NCBI GenBank assembly: GCA_964468345.1
Contig: CAYXVZ010000007.1
Location: 62,001 to 126,000 of the forward strand
Source of the DNA: DALYLB01 sp964468345
GTDB taxonomy: Bacteria > Acidobacteriota > Blastocatellia > RBC074
Reading direction: 5' to 3'
Length of the DNA stretch: 64,000 bases
The notes under the pieces were generated by a model. That model saw only the letters and a list, made by a program, of their open reading frames with translations. It had not been told where the DNA came from and did not search any database. A program made the position numbers and the translations under genes. This document shows positions 18,532 through 27,149 of the stretch, one piece after another; the stretch's first letter is position 1; the number at the start of each line of letters is the position of its first letter.

Positions 18532-19983
18532 ATGGCAAGTGCGAATGGCAGCTCCAGTGCGGGAGCGGTTGGCAAGGTTGTGCAGGTGATCGGTCCTGTG
18601 GTCGACATTGAATTTTCAGACTCCAGCCTGCCGCCGATTTATCAGGCATTGCGGGTGACGAGCGAAGGGTTTCAGGTGCCGCAGCCGATCGATGTGGTCT
18701 GCGAAGTGCAGCAGCACCTTGGCGAAGGACGCGTTCGAACCGTCTCGATGCTTCCCACCGACGGTATGGTGCGCGGGATGAAAGCGGTCGACACGGGCGG
18801 ACCGATCAAGGTTCCGGTCGGAAACGGAACGCTGGGACGCATCATCAATGTGATCGGCACGCCGGTGGACGAGCGCGGACCGGTCAAAGCGACGGATTAT
18901 TATCCGATTCATCGCCACGCTCCCACCTTTGAAGATCAATCCACAACGCAGGAAATGCTCGCCACGGGCATCAAGGTTATCGATCTTATTCAGCCCTTTT
19001 TGAAAGGCGGAAAGATCGGACTGTTCGGCGGCGCGGGCGTGGGCAAGACCGTTACGATCATGGAACTGATCAACAACGTCGCCAAGGCCCACGGCGGATT
19101 CTCAGTGTTCGCGGGCGTCGGCGAGCGCACTCGCGAGGGCAATGACCTGTGGCTGGAAATGCGCGAAGGCAAGGTCATCGACGACGACGATCTTTCGAAA
19201 TCCAAAGTGGCGCTGGTGTACGGCCAGATGACGGAGCCGCCCGGAGCCCGCTTGCGCGTGGCCCTGTCGGGACTGACCGTCGCGGAATATTTCCGCGATC
19301 AAGGACAGGACGTGCTGCTGTTCGTGGATAATATCTTCCGCTTCACCCAGGCCGGTTCCGAAGTGTCCGCACTGCTTGGCCGTATGCCTTCCGCAGTGGG
19401 ATACCAGCCGAACCTGGCGACCGAAATGGGCGAATTGCAGGAACGGATTACGTCGACGAAGGTCGGGTCCGTGACTTCGGTGCAGGCGATTTACGTGCCT
19501 GCGGACGACCTGACCGATCCGGCGCCTGCGACGACCTTTGCGCACCTCGACGCCACGACGGTGCTTTCGCGCCAGATCGCCGAGCTGGGCATTTATCCGG
19601 CAGTCGATCCGCTGGCGTCTTCCTCGCGCATTCTCGACCCGAACATTGTGGGCGATGATCATTACAATTGCGCGCAGGATATCAAGCGAATTCTGCAGCG
19701 CTATAAGGACCTGCAGGACATCATCGCCATTCTCGGCATCGATGAATTGTCGGAAGAGGACAAGCTGACCGTCGCCCGTGCGCGCAAGATTCAGCGCTTC
19801 CTCTCGCAGCCCTTCCATGTGGCTGAGCAGTTCACTGGCATTCCGGGCAAATTCGTTTCGATCGAGGAAACCATTCGCGGATTCCGCGAAATCGTCGACG
19901 GCAAGCACGACGATATTCCCGAGCAGGCCTTCTATCTCAAAGGCACGATCGACGAAGTGCTCGAAGCCGCGAAGAAGATGTAA
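18532..19983 (+). CDS. atpD: ATP synthase F1 subunit beta
   Basis: 483 residues, normal length. Walker A GGAGVGKT, the catalytic glutamate in GVGERTREGNDLW, Walker B-like VLLFVDNIFRFTQAGSEVSALLGR, and the DELSEED-like loop as DELSEED all visible. It carries the catalytic sites of the F1 head on the cytoplasmic side of the membrane. AAGGAG lies about 15 bases before the ATG, a long spacing. It is followed by atpC only; alpha, gamma, delta and the F0 genes are not in the window. Confidence 0.97.
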   Translation: MASANGSSSAGAVGKVVQVIGPVVDIEFSDSSLPPIYQALRVTSEGFQVPQPIDVVCEVQQHLGEGRVRTVSMLPTDGMVRGMKAVDTGGPIKVPVGNGTLGRIINVIGTPVDERGPVKATDYYPIHRHAPTFEDQSTTQEMLATGIKVIDLIQPFLKGGKIGLFGGAGVGKTVTIMELINNVAKAHGGFSVFAGVGERTREGNDLWLEMREGKVIDDDDLSKSKVALVYGQMTEPPGARLRVALSGLTVAEYFRDQGQDVLLFVDNIFRFTQAGSEVSALLGRMPSAVGYQPNLATEMGELQERITSTKVGSVTSVQAIYVPADDLTDPAPATTFAHLDATTVLSRQIAELGIYPAVDPLASSSRILDPNIVGDDHYNCAQDIKRILQRYKDLQDIIAILGIDELSEEDKLTVARARKIQRFLSQPFHVAEQFTGIPGKFVSIEETIRGFREIVDGKHDDIPEQAFYLKGTIDEVLEAAKKM

Positions 19984-20010
19984 CGACGGTCGGATCTGAA
20001 TCTCAATTTA

Positions 20011-20102
20011 TCGCCACCGAGGCGCCCCAGTCATAGAGAAAGAGATGTTGCCGAGAAGGCAATGTTCTTATTTCTTCTATGACTGCGGTCCCTCCGTGGC
20101 GA
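20011..20102. repeat. Inverted repeat between atpD and atpC
   Basis: Segments 20011-20021 and 20092-20102 pair with one mismatch, and 20028-20041 pairs with 20071-20085 with one bulged base, giving a long interrupted hairpin of about 90 bases. It fills most of the 157-base gap inside the atpDC pair. It may tune the beta to epsilon ratio through RNA stability or partial termination, or may simply be a dispersed repeat. Confidence 0.6.
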
Positions 20103-20140
20103 AAATCGAGAGGCGGGCCCGATAGAAAGCAAGCAGGAAA

Positions 20141-20542
20141 ATGGCAGAGAAGATTCAACTTGAAATTGTCACGCCGGAAAAAATCGCGCTGCGCGAATCC
20201 GTCGATGAAGTGATCGTGCCGGGATTGGAAGGGGAATTGGGAATTCTCCCGGATCATACGCCGCTGATTTCCCGGCTCAAGACCGGGGTTTTATCGTATC
20301 GGTCCGGGAATGACCGGAAACAGCTGCACGTCAGCGGCGGTTTTGTGGAAGTCTTGTCGGATCGGGTTTCAGTGCTCTCCGATATTGCGGAGAAACCGGA
20401 AGAGATCGACGCCAACCGCGCGCTGCGGGCCAAAGAACGTGCAGAACGAAGGCTGGCCGCTCGCAGCTCCGACACCGATTTTGATCGCGCTGAACTGAAA
20501 TTGCAGCGCGCTTTGATTCGCCTGCAACTCAGCGGCAAATGA
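20141..20542 (+). CDS. atpC: ATP synthase F1 subunit epsilon
   Basis: 133 residues. N-terminal beta-sandwich with the family signature ITPEK-like VTPEKIALRESVDEVIVPGLEGELGILPDHTPLI, then a C-terminal helical hairpin with alternating charges. Epsilon links F1 to the rotor and inhibits ATP hydrolysis. It follows atpD as in Chlorobi and cyanobacteria, where the beta and epsilon genes also form a separate unit. Confidence 0.95.
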   Translation: MAEKIQLEIVTPEKIALRESVDEVIVPGLEGELGILPDHTPLISRLKTGVLSYRSGNDRKQLHVSGGFVEVLSDRVSVLSDIAEKPEEIDANRALRAKERAERRLAARSSDTDFDRAELKLQRALIRLQLSGK

Positions 20543-20565
20543 TGGAAAGAATGTTTGGGGTGAAG

Positions 20566-20624
20566 GGGTGAGCATATGATGGGATGAAGGGGTGAGCGTA
20601 TGTGAAAACATCATACGTTCACCC
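20566..20624. terminator. Direct and inverted repeats, possible bidirectional terminator
   Basis: A unit GAAGGGGTGAGC(A/G)TATG is present twice in tandem (about 20562-20578 and 20586-20602). The second copy pairs with CATACGTTCACCC (20612-20624), giving a 13-bp stem with one mismatch and a 9-base loop. It lies between atpC and a convergent gene. There is no clear run of T, so the terminator call is tentative. Confidence 0.4.
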
Positions 20625-20666
20625 GTTGATCCGCTCACGAGTTGACCCGTTCATCAACTCTTTCTT

Positions 20667-21125
20667 TTATCGACTGATCGTAATCCGGGTTATCGTTCCT
20701 TCCTTGTTCTGATACATCGAAACCCAGTATTTTTCCGCTTCAACGACTTTCCTTGCGGACTTCGCACCGTTCGGCATTTCATTGACGTCGGCGTCGCCGA
20801 CGACATCCTTCCAGGCCGGCGCATTTTTCGGATCCAGAAACGCAAGTTGAATCGCTTTGACGACACCATTGTCATAATGAACGGTCATCGAATCGTCGCC
20901 GTTTAGTTTGAACTCGTCGCTGGCCTCGCTCGTGGATTCAGCTTTTCCCGCAGCGGCGCGAACAGCATCGGCTTTCATGCCGAGTTTCACGCCGTGAAAT
21001 TCAGACATCACTTTGCCGGACGGGGATTGCAAGCGCGTCGGGGTTGCGGTGCTGACTCCCTGCGAAGAGAGAGCAATACAGCTGACAGCGGCGAGAGCTA
21101 ATGTAATTTGCAACATTCGCTTCAT
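20667..21125 (-). CDS. Exported hypothetical protein
   Basis: 152 residues when started at 21125, where AAAGGAG lies about 8 bases upstream and the start gives a proper signal peptide (KRMLQITLALAAVSCIALS). Longer in-frame starts are less likely. The mature part has the pattern FHGVKLGMKADAVRAAAGKAE, as in small periplasmic SmpA/BamE-like or lipoprotein domains where a G-M/T-x-x-x-V helix follows a strand. No catalytic motif; function unknown. Confidence 0.7.
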   Translation of the reverse strand: MKRMLQITLALAAVSCIALSSQGVSTATPTRLQSPSGKVMSEFHGVKLGMKADAVRAAAGKAESTSEASDEFKLNGDDSMTVHYDNGVVKAIQLAFLDPKNAPAWKDVVGDADVNEMPNGAKSARKVVEAEKYWVSMYQNKEGTITRITISR

Positions 21126-21433
21126 AGTTGACTCTCCTTTGCTAGCAAGATTGTGTTGTGTGAATCGGTTCGTCAGGCTTGGCGGCCGTGTGGTTTTGCC
21201 CTTCGGCAAAGCATTTGCGGTAAGACTCCCTTGAAATTCCCGTGTCAGAAGGGCATCCTTGAACCGGTATGGGGTGCATGATAGCATAGCTTACGAATAA
21301 GCAAAGCTATAACAAGCTTGTGCGAGCTTCTCTATAAGCTCATTTATAAGCTATTCGAAGTTATTCAAATCGTCATCTCATCCCGTCGCCGTGCTCATCG
21401 GCGTGACGAAATTCCATCTTCCGGAGACCATTT
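21126..21433. promoter_or_regulatory. Divergent intergenic region before tolQ
   Basis: 308 bases between two divergent genes, so promoters for both should lie here. The part 21285-21360 is AT-rich with repeated AGCTT/TAAGCT words in both orientations, which could form hairpins or bind a regulator. No confident -35/-10 pair was found. Confidence 0.35.
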
Positions 21434-22147
21434 TTGATCGCTTCAGTGACTTGGTGTTCATCACATCCCGCGTTTGTACTCCTGCAAGAGCAGATTGTTG
21501 AGCGAAGCAGCCTCGTGGATCTGGTTTTGCGGTCGAGCCCGATCGCAAAGCTGGTCCTTTTGATTCTTCTCATTTTTTCGGTTGTTTCGTGGGCTATTAT
21601 TTTCACAAAATCGCGCGCGACAAAAGTTGCGGAGCAACAGTCGGGCCAGTTTTTGCAGGCATTCGAACAGGCCACACGGTGGGCGGACCTGCAATCCGGC
21701 AGCGCGACGCTCAAGCAGAGTCCGCTGGTCGCCATTTTTCAGGCCGCCCATCAGGAATTGCAGAAGCAGAAGCGGCTCAATCTGGACGCCGTCCAACGCG
21801 TGATGCAGAGCACGGCCATCGATGAAACGACGAAACTGGAGCAGAGTCTGGGCTGGCTGGCTTCGACCGCGAGTGCCGCGCCCTTTATCGGGCTGTTCGG
21901 CACGGTCGTCGGAATCATTCTCGCATTTCAAGGATTGAGCATGTCGACGACCGCTTCGATTCAAGCCGTCGCGCCGGGCATCGCGGAAGCGTTGATCGCG
22001 ACCGCCGCGGGGATCGCTGCCGCCGTGCCGGCCGTGCTCGGATATAACCATTACCTGAACCGCATCAAGGTCCTGGCTTCCGAAATGGACAGCTTTGCCC
22101 TGCGCTTACTGAACTTTATTGAGCGCGAAGCGAGCGGGGGAAACTAA
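21434..22147 (+). CDS. tolQ: Tol-Pal system proton channel subunit TolQ (MotA/TolQ/ExbB family)
   Basis: 237 residues. TTG start at 21434 with GGAG 7 bases upstream. One membrane helix near residues 35-55 and two more near 140 and 175; the conserved stretch GWLASTASAAPFIGLFGTVVGII and IAEALIATAAGIAAAVPAV are diagnostic of the family. With TolR it forms the inner membrane motor that energises TolA. It is the first gene of tolQ-tolR-tolA-tolB-pal-cpoB, which as a set fixes the identity as TolQ rather than ExbB. Confidence 0.93.
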   Translation: MIASVTWCSSHPAFVLLQEQIVERSSLVDLVLRSSPIAKLVLLILLIFSVVSWAIIFTKSRATKVAEQQSGQFLQAFEQATRWADLQSGSATLKQSPLVAIFQAAHQELQKQKRLNLDAVQRVMQSTAIDETTKLEQSLGWLASTASAAPFIGLFGTVVGIILAFQGLSMSTTASIQAVAPGIAEALIATAAGIAAAVPAVLGYNHYLNRIKVLASEMDSFALRLLNFIEREASGGN

Positions 22148-22158
22148 AAGGCATAGGC

Positions 22159-22587
22159 ATGGCTTTCACGAATCGAAATGGCCGCACGCAGACAGCGCTT
22201 TCTGAAATCAACGTAACGCCGCTGGTGGATGTTATGCTGGTGCTGCTCGTGATATTCATGGTCACCGCGCCGATTTTGCAAACGGGCATTCAGGTGAATC
22301 TGCCCAAAACGAGAGAGGCGCGGCAGGATGAGGCGACGCCGCAGGCGATTATCATCAGCGTCGATAAAGAAGGCTCAGTCTATTTGAGCGGCAAGAACGA
22401 GCGGCAGGCCGTCAACATCAACGACCTGCCCAAAGTTCTGGAAGAGCGGCTTGGAACCTCGAAAGATCGGCGCGTCTATCTGCGCGGAGATGGCGAGACG
22501 CCGTATCGCGTGATTGCCTATGTGCTCGATCAAGCCAAGAAGGTGCAGGCCAACGTGAGCCTCGTGACGGAGCCTGCGAAAAAGTAA
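22159..22587 (+). CDS. tolR: Tol-Pal system protein TolR (ExbD/TolR family)
   Basis: 142 residues. Single N-terminal membrane helix after INVTPLVDVMLVLLVIFMV; the Asp in LVDVML is the proton-relay residue of the family. The periplasmic domain follows (VYLSGKNERQAVN, RRVYLRGDGETPYRVIAYVLD). Starts 11 bases after tolQ. Confidence 0.94.
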   Translation: MAFTNRNGRTQTALSEINVTPLVDVMLVLLVIFMVTAPILQTGIQVNLPKTREARQDEATPQAIIISVDKEGSVYLSGKNERQAVNINDLPKVLEERLGTSKDRRVYLRGDGETPYRVIAYVLDQAKKVQANVSLVTEPAKK

Positions 22588-22596
22588 TCCATTTGT

Positions 22597-23457
22597 GTGC
22601 TCCTGGGTGTGCTGGAAACTATAATCGCTGGAAGAGTGAAGCTGAATCAACGAAATGGAATCATTCTCTCGGTGCTTCTCCATGCGGGTGTGCTGATCGC
22701 GTGCGGCTGGTTCTTTCGGAATCCGCTAAGCACGCAGATTGTGGCCGCCGGAGAAGGGCAATCGAGCGGCGAAGGCGCCATCGAAGTCGGTGTTGTAGAA
22801 GCGCGACAACTCGGATTGACGATACCGCGCGCGGTTACGCTGCCCGGCACTGAGGAAAATACGCCGAACAACGAACTCGTTGAAACGGAACGGCCCGCGC
22901 CTCCGTCTGAGGCTGAGGTGCTTCCTTCGAATACAAAACCGACCCCGAAAATTGAGGACAAGGTTGTGCGGACCGATCGGCCGACGGCGAATCAGACGGA
23001 ACAGCTGGTGACCCAGAAACCGCTGCAGGGCAAGTCGACCGGTACGAATGTCGAGGTCGGCCGCAGTTCCGGGTCGCAGACACCCGCGATGACCGGAGGC
23101 GTTGGCGTCGGCACAGGCGCAAATCTGGGCGCCGGGGGCGTTCCCGGCGGTTCGGAGTACGGGCGAAGAATTCAGATGATTTTAAGCCGGAATTACAATC
23201 CTCCGGCAATGAACGATGCGAGCGGACAGCAATATGTGATTGTTCAGCTCCGCATCGCGCGCGATGGACGCATCTTGTCGCTGGTTGGCGGACGGGTTTC
23301 CCCGAGTTATTTCAAACGTCGCAGCTCGAACGAACTCGTCAATAACGCCGCCGAGCGGGCAGTCCTCGCCTCCAACCCCCTTCCGCCATTCCCCAACGGA
23401 TTTTTACTTGGCACGCAGGAAGCCGTTGCGGAAATCTGGTTCAGGTATCCGAAGTAA
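22597..23457 (+). CDS. tolA: TolA-like / TonB-type energy transducer of the Tol-Pal operon
   Basis: 286 residues from a GTG at 22597 (start uncertain; other in-frame GTG codons occur up to 22636). A membrane helix (IILSVLLHAGVLIACGWFF), then a Pro/Thr/Glu-rich periplasmic spacer (about 70-170), then a TonB/TolA-C domain with NPPAMNDASGQQYVIVQLRIARDGRI. Much shorter than enterobacterial TolA and without its long helical domain. It should link TolQR to TolB and Pal in the periplasm. Confidence 0.82.
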   Translation: MLLGVLETIIAGRVKLNQRNGIILSVLLHAGVLIACGWFFRNPLSTQIVAAGEGQSSGEGAIEVGVVEARQLGLTIPRAVTLPGTEENTPNNELVETERPAPPSEAEVLPSNTKPTPKIEDKVVRTDRPTANQTEQLVTQKPLQGKSTGTNVEVGRSSGSQTPAMTGGVGVGTGANLGAGGVPGGSEYGRRIQMILSRNYNPPAMNDASGQQYVIVQLRIARDGRILSLVGGRVSPSYFKRRSSNELVNNAAERAVLASNPLPPFPNGFLLGTQEAVAEIWFRYPK

Positions 23458-23470
23458 GCTTGGAGAAGGA

Positions 23471-24784
23471 ATGAAGCGAATTTTAGTAAGTCTTTTGCTC
23501 ACGATTGCCGCAGTCGTTTCCGGAGTTGCGCAACAACCGCAGCAGGCTCCGGCCGGCCAACCGGGACAACCAACCCAACAGGAGGGGCTGAAGCAGCAGA
23601 TCGGCACCATCATTGTTACGCCTGGCAACGGCCCGGCGCTCGCGGTATCTGATTTTCAATCCCGCGCGGGCGGCGTTGACCAGGTGGTTGCGACCTTCAA
23701 TGAAGTCTTATGGAACGATTTGAAATTTGCGGGAATCGCAAATCTGGTCGGGAAGAGTCTCTATCCAAAAACACGTCTTGCCGATCCGGCGGCGCTTCGC
23801 TATGAAGAATGGGCGAACGATCCGGTGAAGGCTGATTATCTGGCGTTCGGCAGTGTGACCGGATCCAATACCGCGATGGGGTTTCTTTATGACGTCAAGA
23901 CCCAGTCGCAATTGCTCTCCGCCGGACTGAACGGCGATGCGCGCGATATGGCCCACCAGTTCGCCGATCAGATCGTCAAGCTCCTGACCGGCATGGATGG
24001 GATCGCGACTTCAAAAATTGCCTATATCGCGAACCGAGAAGTTTACATGATGGATTATGACGGCTATGGTTCGCGGACTTTTACGCGTGACGGTTCGATC
24101 GCCTTGTTTCCTTCGCTTTCGCCGGACGGAAAGCGGCTTGCGTATGTTTCCTATCGAACGGGATATCCGAATGTTGTCGTTCGTGGAGAAGACGGCCTGA
24201 TTATCGGATCGACGCAGTTCCGTGGAACCACCACTTCGCCATCGGTATCGCCGGAAGGGCAGCTGGTATTCGCTTCCAGCAAGGACGGCGATTCGATGGA
24301 TCTTTATATCGCAAGCGGCGACGGCTCGAATGCGCGCCGGCTGACGCGGACGCGAAATGGCGTGAACATCTCTCCCCGTTGGAATCCGAAGACCGGACGG
24401 GAAATCGCCTTTATCTCCGATCGCGGCGGTTCTCCGCAGGTTTATCTGATCGGGGCGGATGGAACGAACGAGAGACCGTTGCTCTCGATGGGGGGCCAGA
24501 TGGATTCTCCCGCGTGGTCGCCGGACGGCCGTTTTTTGGCCTTCACCTGGGATGGCGGCGGCGGTACGTTCAATATTTACCTGGCTGATATTGCGTCCGG
24601 CCAGGTTTTGAAGTTAACCCGGGAAGGACGCAATGAAAATCCAACGTGGTCGCCGGACAGTCGCCATATCGCTTTTCAGTCGAATCGCAGCGGGCGTTGG
24701 GAAATCTGGGCAATGCATATCGACGGCAGCGAGCCGCGCCAGTTGACCCGTTCGGGTGGCCGCTCGCCGTCTTGGGCGAAATAG
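23471..24784 (+). CDS. tolB: Tol-Pal system beta-propeller protein TolB
   Basis: 437 residues from the ATG at 23471, which has GGAG just upstream and opens a signal peptide (about 1-20). A Gln/Pro-rich stretch and an N-terminal domain are followed by PD40 propeller blades: SPDGKRLAYVS, SPEGQLVFASS, GREIAFISDRG, SPDGRFLAFTW, SPDSRHIAFQS. It acts in the periplasm, bridging TolA and Pal. A longer in-frame opening to 23240 overlaps tolA and lacks a signal peptide. Confidence 0.94.
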   Translation: MKRILVSLLLTIAAVVSGVAQQPQQAPAGQPGQPTQQEGLKQQIGTIIVTPGNGPALAVSDFQSRAGGVDQVVATFNEVLWNDLKFAGIANLVGKSLYPKTRLADPAALRYEEWANDPVKADYLAFGSVTGSNTAMGFLYDVKTQSQLLSAGLNGDARDMAHQFADQIVKLLTGMDGIATSKIAYIANREVYMMDYDGYGSRTFTRDGSIALFPSLSPDGKRLAYVSYRTGYPNVVVRGEDGLIIGSTQFRGTTTSPSVSPEGQLVFASSKDGDSMDLYIASGDGSNARRLTRTRNGVNISPRWNPKTGREIAFISDRGGSPQVYLIGADGTNERPLLSMGGQMDSPAWSPDGRFLAFTWDGGGGTFNIYLADIASGQVLKLTREGRNENPTWSPDSRHIAFQSNRSGRWEIWAMHIDGSEPRQLTRSGGRSPSWAK

Positions 24785-24852
24785 CAAGGATCTTCACATA
24801 GTCAGGGGCGACCCGTTATCGTCCCCATCAAAATGATAGAGAAAGGGAATCA

Positions 24853-25836
24853 ATGAAACGCAACTACAGCCGATGCTCACTGCTGTTATTCGTTGTCGTG
24901 CTTGCGGGCCTTTTTTCCGCATGCGCCCCGCCTACTGCGAAACTGACGGTGTCACGCAACGAGGTTAAGGCCGGTGAACCAGTCACGGTGAAGTGGGAAA
25001 CCAAGAATGCGAAGTCGATCGAACTCAATGGGGAGAAAGTCGACAAAATCGGCGCCAAGAGCGTCATTCCGAAAGAAACGACCAAGTACGAAATCGTGGC
25101 GAAGCGCGGGAAGAAGGAAGCTCGCGACAGCGGCACCGTGAATGTGACGGTCATCAAACCTGCTGCGCCCACTGTGACAATCAAGGCGGACAACAGCTCA
25201 CTGGAACGCGGGCAGAGCACGAAAATCCGCTGGGAGAGCACAAACACCAAAATCCTGACGATCAGCGGCCTGGGAGAATTGTCTCCGTCCGGCGAACAGG
25301 ATGTCAGTCCGCGCGTCTCCACAACATTCACTGCGACGGCGCTCGGCGATGGCGGGAATGCAACCGCGAGCGTTCGCATTACGGTGACCGATCCACCCGC
25401 GCCGGAACCGCCGGCCGAACGGCCCCGCGTGACGGCGCCGCCCGCAACGCCGATTGCGGATCAGTTCCGGAACGCTGTCCAGCCGGTCTTTTTTGCGCTG
25501 GACAAGTCCGATATTTCGCAGCCGGAACAGGATAAACTCCGACGCGCGGCCGAATGGCTGAACCTGGAGAAGAACCGGGGCATCGTCTTCCGAGTGGAAG
25601 GCAACTGCGATCCGCGCGGAACCGCTGAATACAACCTCGGGCTCGGGGATCGTCGCGCACGCGCCGTCAAGGATTTTCTGGTCAGTCTCGGCGTCGATGC
25701 CAGCCGAATCGAACTTGTCAGCTACGGCTCTGAAAAGGCTCAGGGAACCGAAGAAGGCGCTCCGAATGTCACTCCATCATGGGCGAATGACAGACGCGCT
25801 GACTTCATTTACCTGCGTGGCGGCGATCGGCCTTGA
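24853..25836 (+). CDS. pal: Peptidoglycan-associated lipoprotein Pal, with extra N-terminal Ig-like domains
   Basis: 327 residues. Lipobox LFSAC gives a lipidated C24. The C-terminal OmpA-like domain (about 210-325) holds the peptidoglycan-binding pattern NLGLGDRRARAVKDFLVSLG. Between them are about 170 residues with two repeats of an Ig/PKD-like sandwich (VTVKWETKNAKSIELNG and TKIRWESTNTKILTISG). Standard Pal is about 170 residues, so the linker region has been replaced by two adhesive-type domains. ATG preceded by AAAGGGA. Confidence 0.92.
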   Translation: MKRNYSRCSLLLFVVVLAGLFSACAPPTAKLTVSRNEVKAGEPVTVKWETKNAKSIELNGEKVDKIGAKSVIPKETTKYEIVAKRGKKEARDSGTVNVTVIKPAAPTVTIKADNSSLERGQSTKIRWESTNTKILTISGLGELSPSGEQDVSPRVSTTFTATALGDGGNATASVRITVTDPPAPEPPAERPRVTAPPATPIADQFRNAVQPVFFALDKSDISQPEQDKLRRAAEWLNLEKNRGIVFRVEGNCDPRGTAEYNLGLGDRRARAVKDFLVSLGVDASRIELVSYGSEKAQGTEEGAPNVTPSWANDRRADFIYLRGGDRP

Positions 25837-25873
25837 GGGCTGGCGCCGCATCGGGATACTATTCTTAAAATTC

Positions 25874-25916
25874 CAGAACATCCCATTCGGGCAGTCGGTT
25901 CGAATGGGATGTTCTG
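25874..25916. repeat. Perfect 16-bp hairpin between pal and cpoB
   Basis: CAGAACATCCCATTCG (25874-25889) pairs exactly with 25901-25916 around an 11-base loop. There is no T-run, so it is not a standard terminator. It lies 19 bases before the cpoB start and could lower read-through, protect mRNA ends or be a repeat insertion. Confidence 0.75.
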
Positions 25917-25934
25917 CCATGTGGGAAATCGCTT

Positions 25935-26801
25935 ATGAAATGCATGATGATTCGAGTCGCCATCGCCCTTTTGCTCACTGCTCTGCCTGCCGGAACAGCC
26001 AGCGCCCAGAGCAAGGAACAAAAAGAAAAGATCGACCAAATGGCGATTAAACTCGAAGAGATGAAGACTGAACTTGTTCTTTTGACGCGGCAGGTGCAGA
26101 CGATGCAGGACACGTTCAATAAAACGACCGGTGAACTCAACACGCTCATTGTGCAAATGAGCGACAATATTTCGGCCATTCGGCGCGGGCAATCCGCTGT
26201 TTCCACCAGCAGCAACGAAACGGCGACTCAGATCTCGACCATGGGGGAACGCATTACTGCCACCAATCAGCGGATGGAACGTCTCTCAGAACAATTTGCG
26301 CAGCTTAAACGCCTGATTGAAGACATTCCGAAGATGCCGACCTTCACGCAGATCACGCCGGGCAATGCCGAACAGCTTTTCGCCGCGGCTTATAGCGATT
26401 ATTCGCGAGGGAATTACGATCTGGCGCTGTCCGAATTCAAGCAATACGTGGAGATTTATGCCGGCTCGGAACTTGCGGACAATGCGCAGTTCTGGATTGG
26501 AGAGATTCTTTATACGCAGAAGAAAATGCCGGAAGCGGCCGTTGAATTCGAGAAGGTCGCCCAGTTGAATCCGAAGGGCGATAAGGCCGCCGCTGCATTG
26601 TATAAGCGCGCGCAGATTTTGATGGAGACGGAACGAAAGGAAGAGGGCATTACGCAGTTGATGACGATCATTCGCGAATACCCCAAGACCAGGGAATCGG
26701 AAATGGCAACCCAACAGGTGCAGCAACTCGCTCCTGATTTGCTGGCGCCGCCGCCGACCACGCCCGCGCCGCAACCGGTTCGCAAGCCCAAGAGACCCTA
26801 A
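25935..26801 (+). CDS. cpoB: Cell division coordinator CpoB (YbgF)
   Basis: 288 residues with a signal peptide (about 1-25, ending TASA). A long coiled coil (about 28-135, rich in heptads) precedes three TPR units (LFAAAYSDYSRGNYDLALSEF, NAQFWIGEILYTQKKMPEAAVEF, AAALYKRAQILMETERKEEG), the layout of CpoB/YbgF. The C-terminus is Pro-rich. In E. coli CpoB links outer membrane constriction and peptidoglycan synthesis via TolA. Last gene of the operon. Confidence 0.92.
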   Translation: MKCMMIRVAIALLLTALPAGTASAQSKEQKEKIDQMAIKLEEMKTELVLLTRQVQTMQDTFNKTTGELNTLIVQMSDNISAIRRGQSAVSTSSNETATQISTMGERITATNQRMERLSEQFAQLKRLIEDIPKMPTFTQITPGNAEQLFAAAYSDYSRGNYDLALSEFKQYVEIYAGSELADNAQFWIGEILYTQKKMPEAAVEFEKVAQLNPKGDKAAAALYKRAQILMETERKEEGITQLMTIIREYPKTRESEMATQQVQQLAPDLLAPPPTTPAPQPVRKPKRP

Positions 26802-26844
26802 GAAAACGAAGCGGATTTCCAACCTTATGTCAGTCAACGAAGGA

Positions 26845-26885
26845 CGCCGCGCGCAGCTGCATGCTGCGCGCGGCGATTCTTCTTT
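26845..26885 (+). terminator. Strong GC-rich hairpin after cpoB
   Basis: CGCCGCGCGCAGC (26845-26857) pairs perfectly with 26863-26875 around a five-base loop and is followed by ATTCTTCTTTC. This fits a rho-independent terminator for the tol-pal operon, though the T-run is broken. Confidence 0.7.
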
Positions 26886-26988
26886 CCCCTCCCAAAAATA
26901 GCTGTAACACTTCCCGCTGGTTTCCACTGTAGAGTGAACGTAGCAAAACATCGACAACTGAATACGAGATTCGCCGGACATAATCTTG

Positions 26989-27076
26989 TGGGTTGGAAGA
27001 ATTACCCCTGCATCCCCTGCGGCATGCCCCCTGCATTCCCTGCGGCATGCGCCCCTGCATTCAATTCTTCCGCCCA
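26989..27076 (+). repeat. Tandem 23-base repeat inside an inverted repeat
   Basis: The unit CCCCTGCAT(C/T)CCCTGCGGCATGC occurs at 27005-27027 and 27028-27050, with a partial third copy at 27052-27062. The array is enclosed by arms at 26989-27003 and 27063-27076 (GGAAGAATT with AATTCTTCC, then GGG with CCC after a mismatch). Together with the terminator downstream, this could be the body of a structured RNA. Confidence 0.6.
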
Positions 27077-27149
27077 CACAAAGGCGTCGCGCGTCCCCCA
27101 CGATTTCCGTTGTTTGTCTGAGGCGTTCTTACGAGAGAGAAGACTAGAA

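Noticed and set aside
19102..19908. Minus-strand frame of 268 codons
   Set aside because: Lies wholly antisense to atpD.
27005..27062. CRISPR-like direct repeats
   Set aside because: The units are adjacent with no spacers, so this is a tandem repeat and not a CRISPR array.
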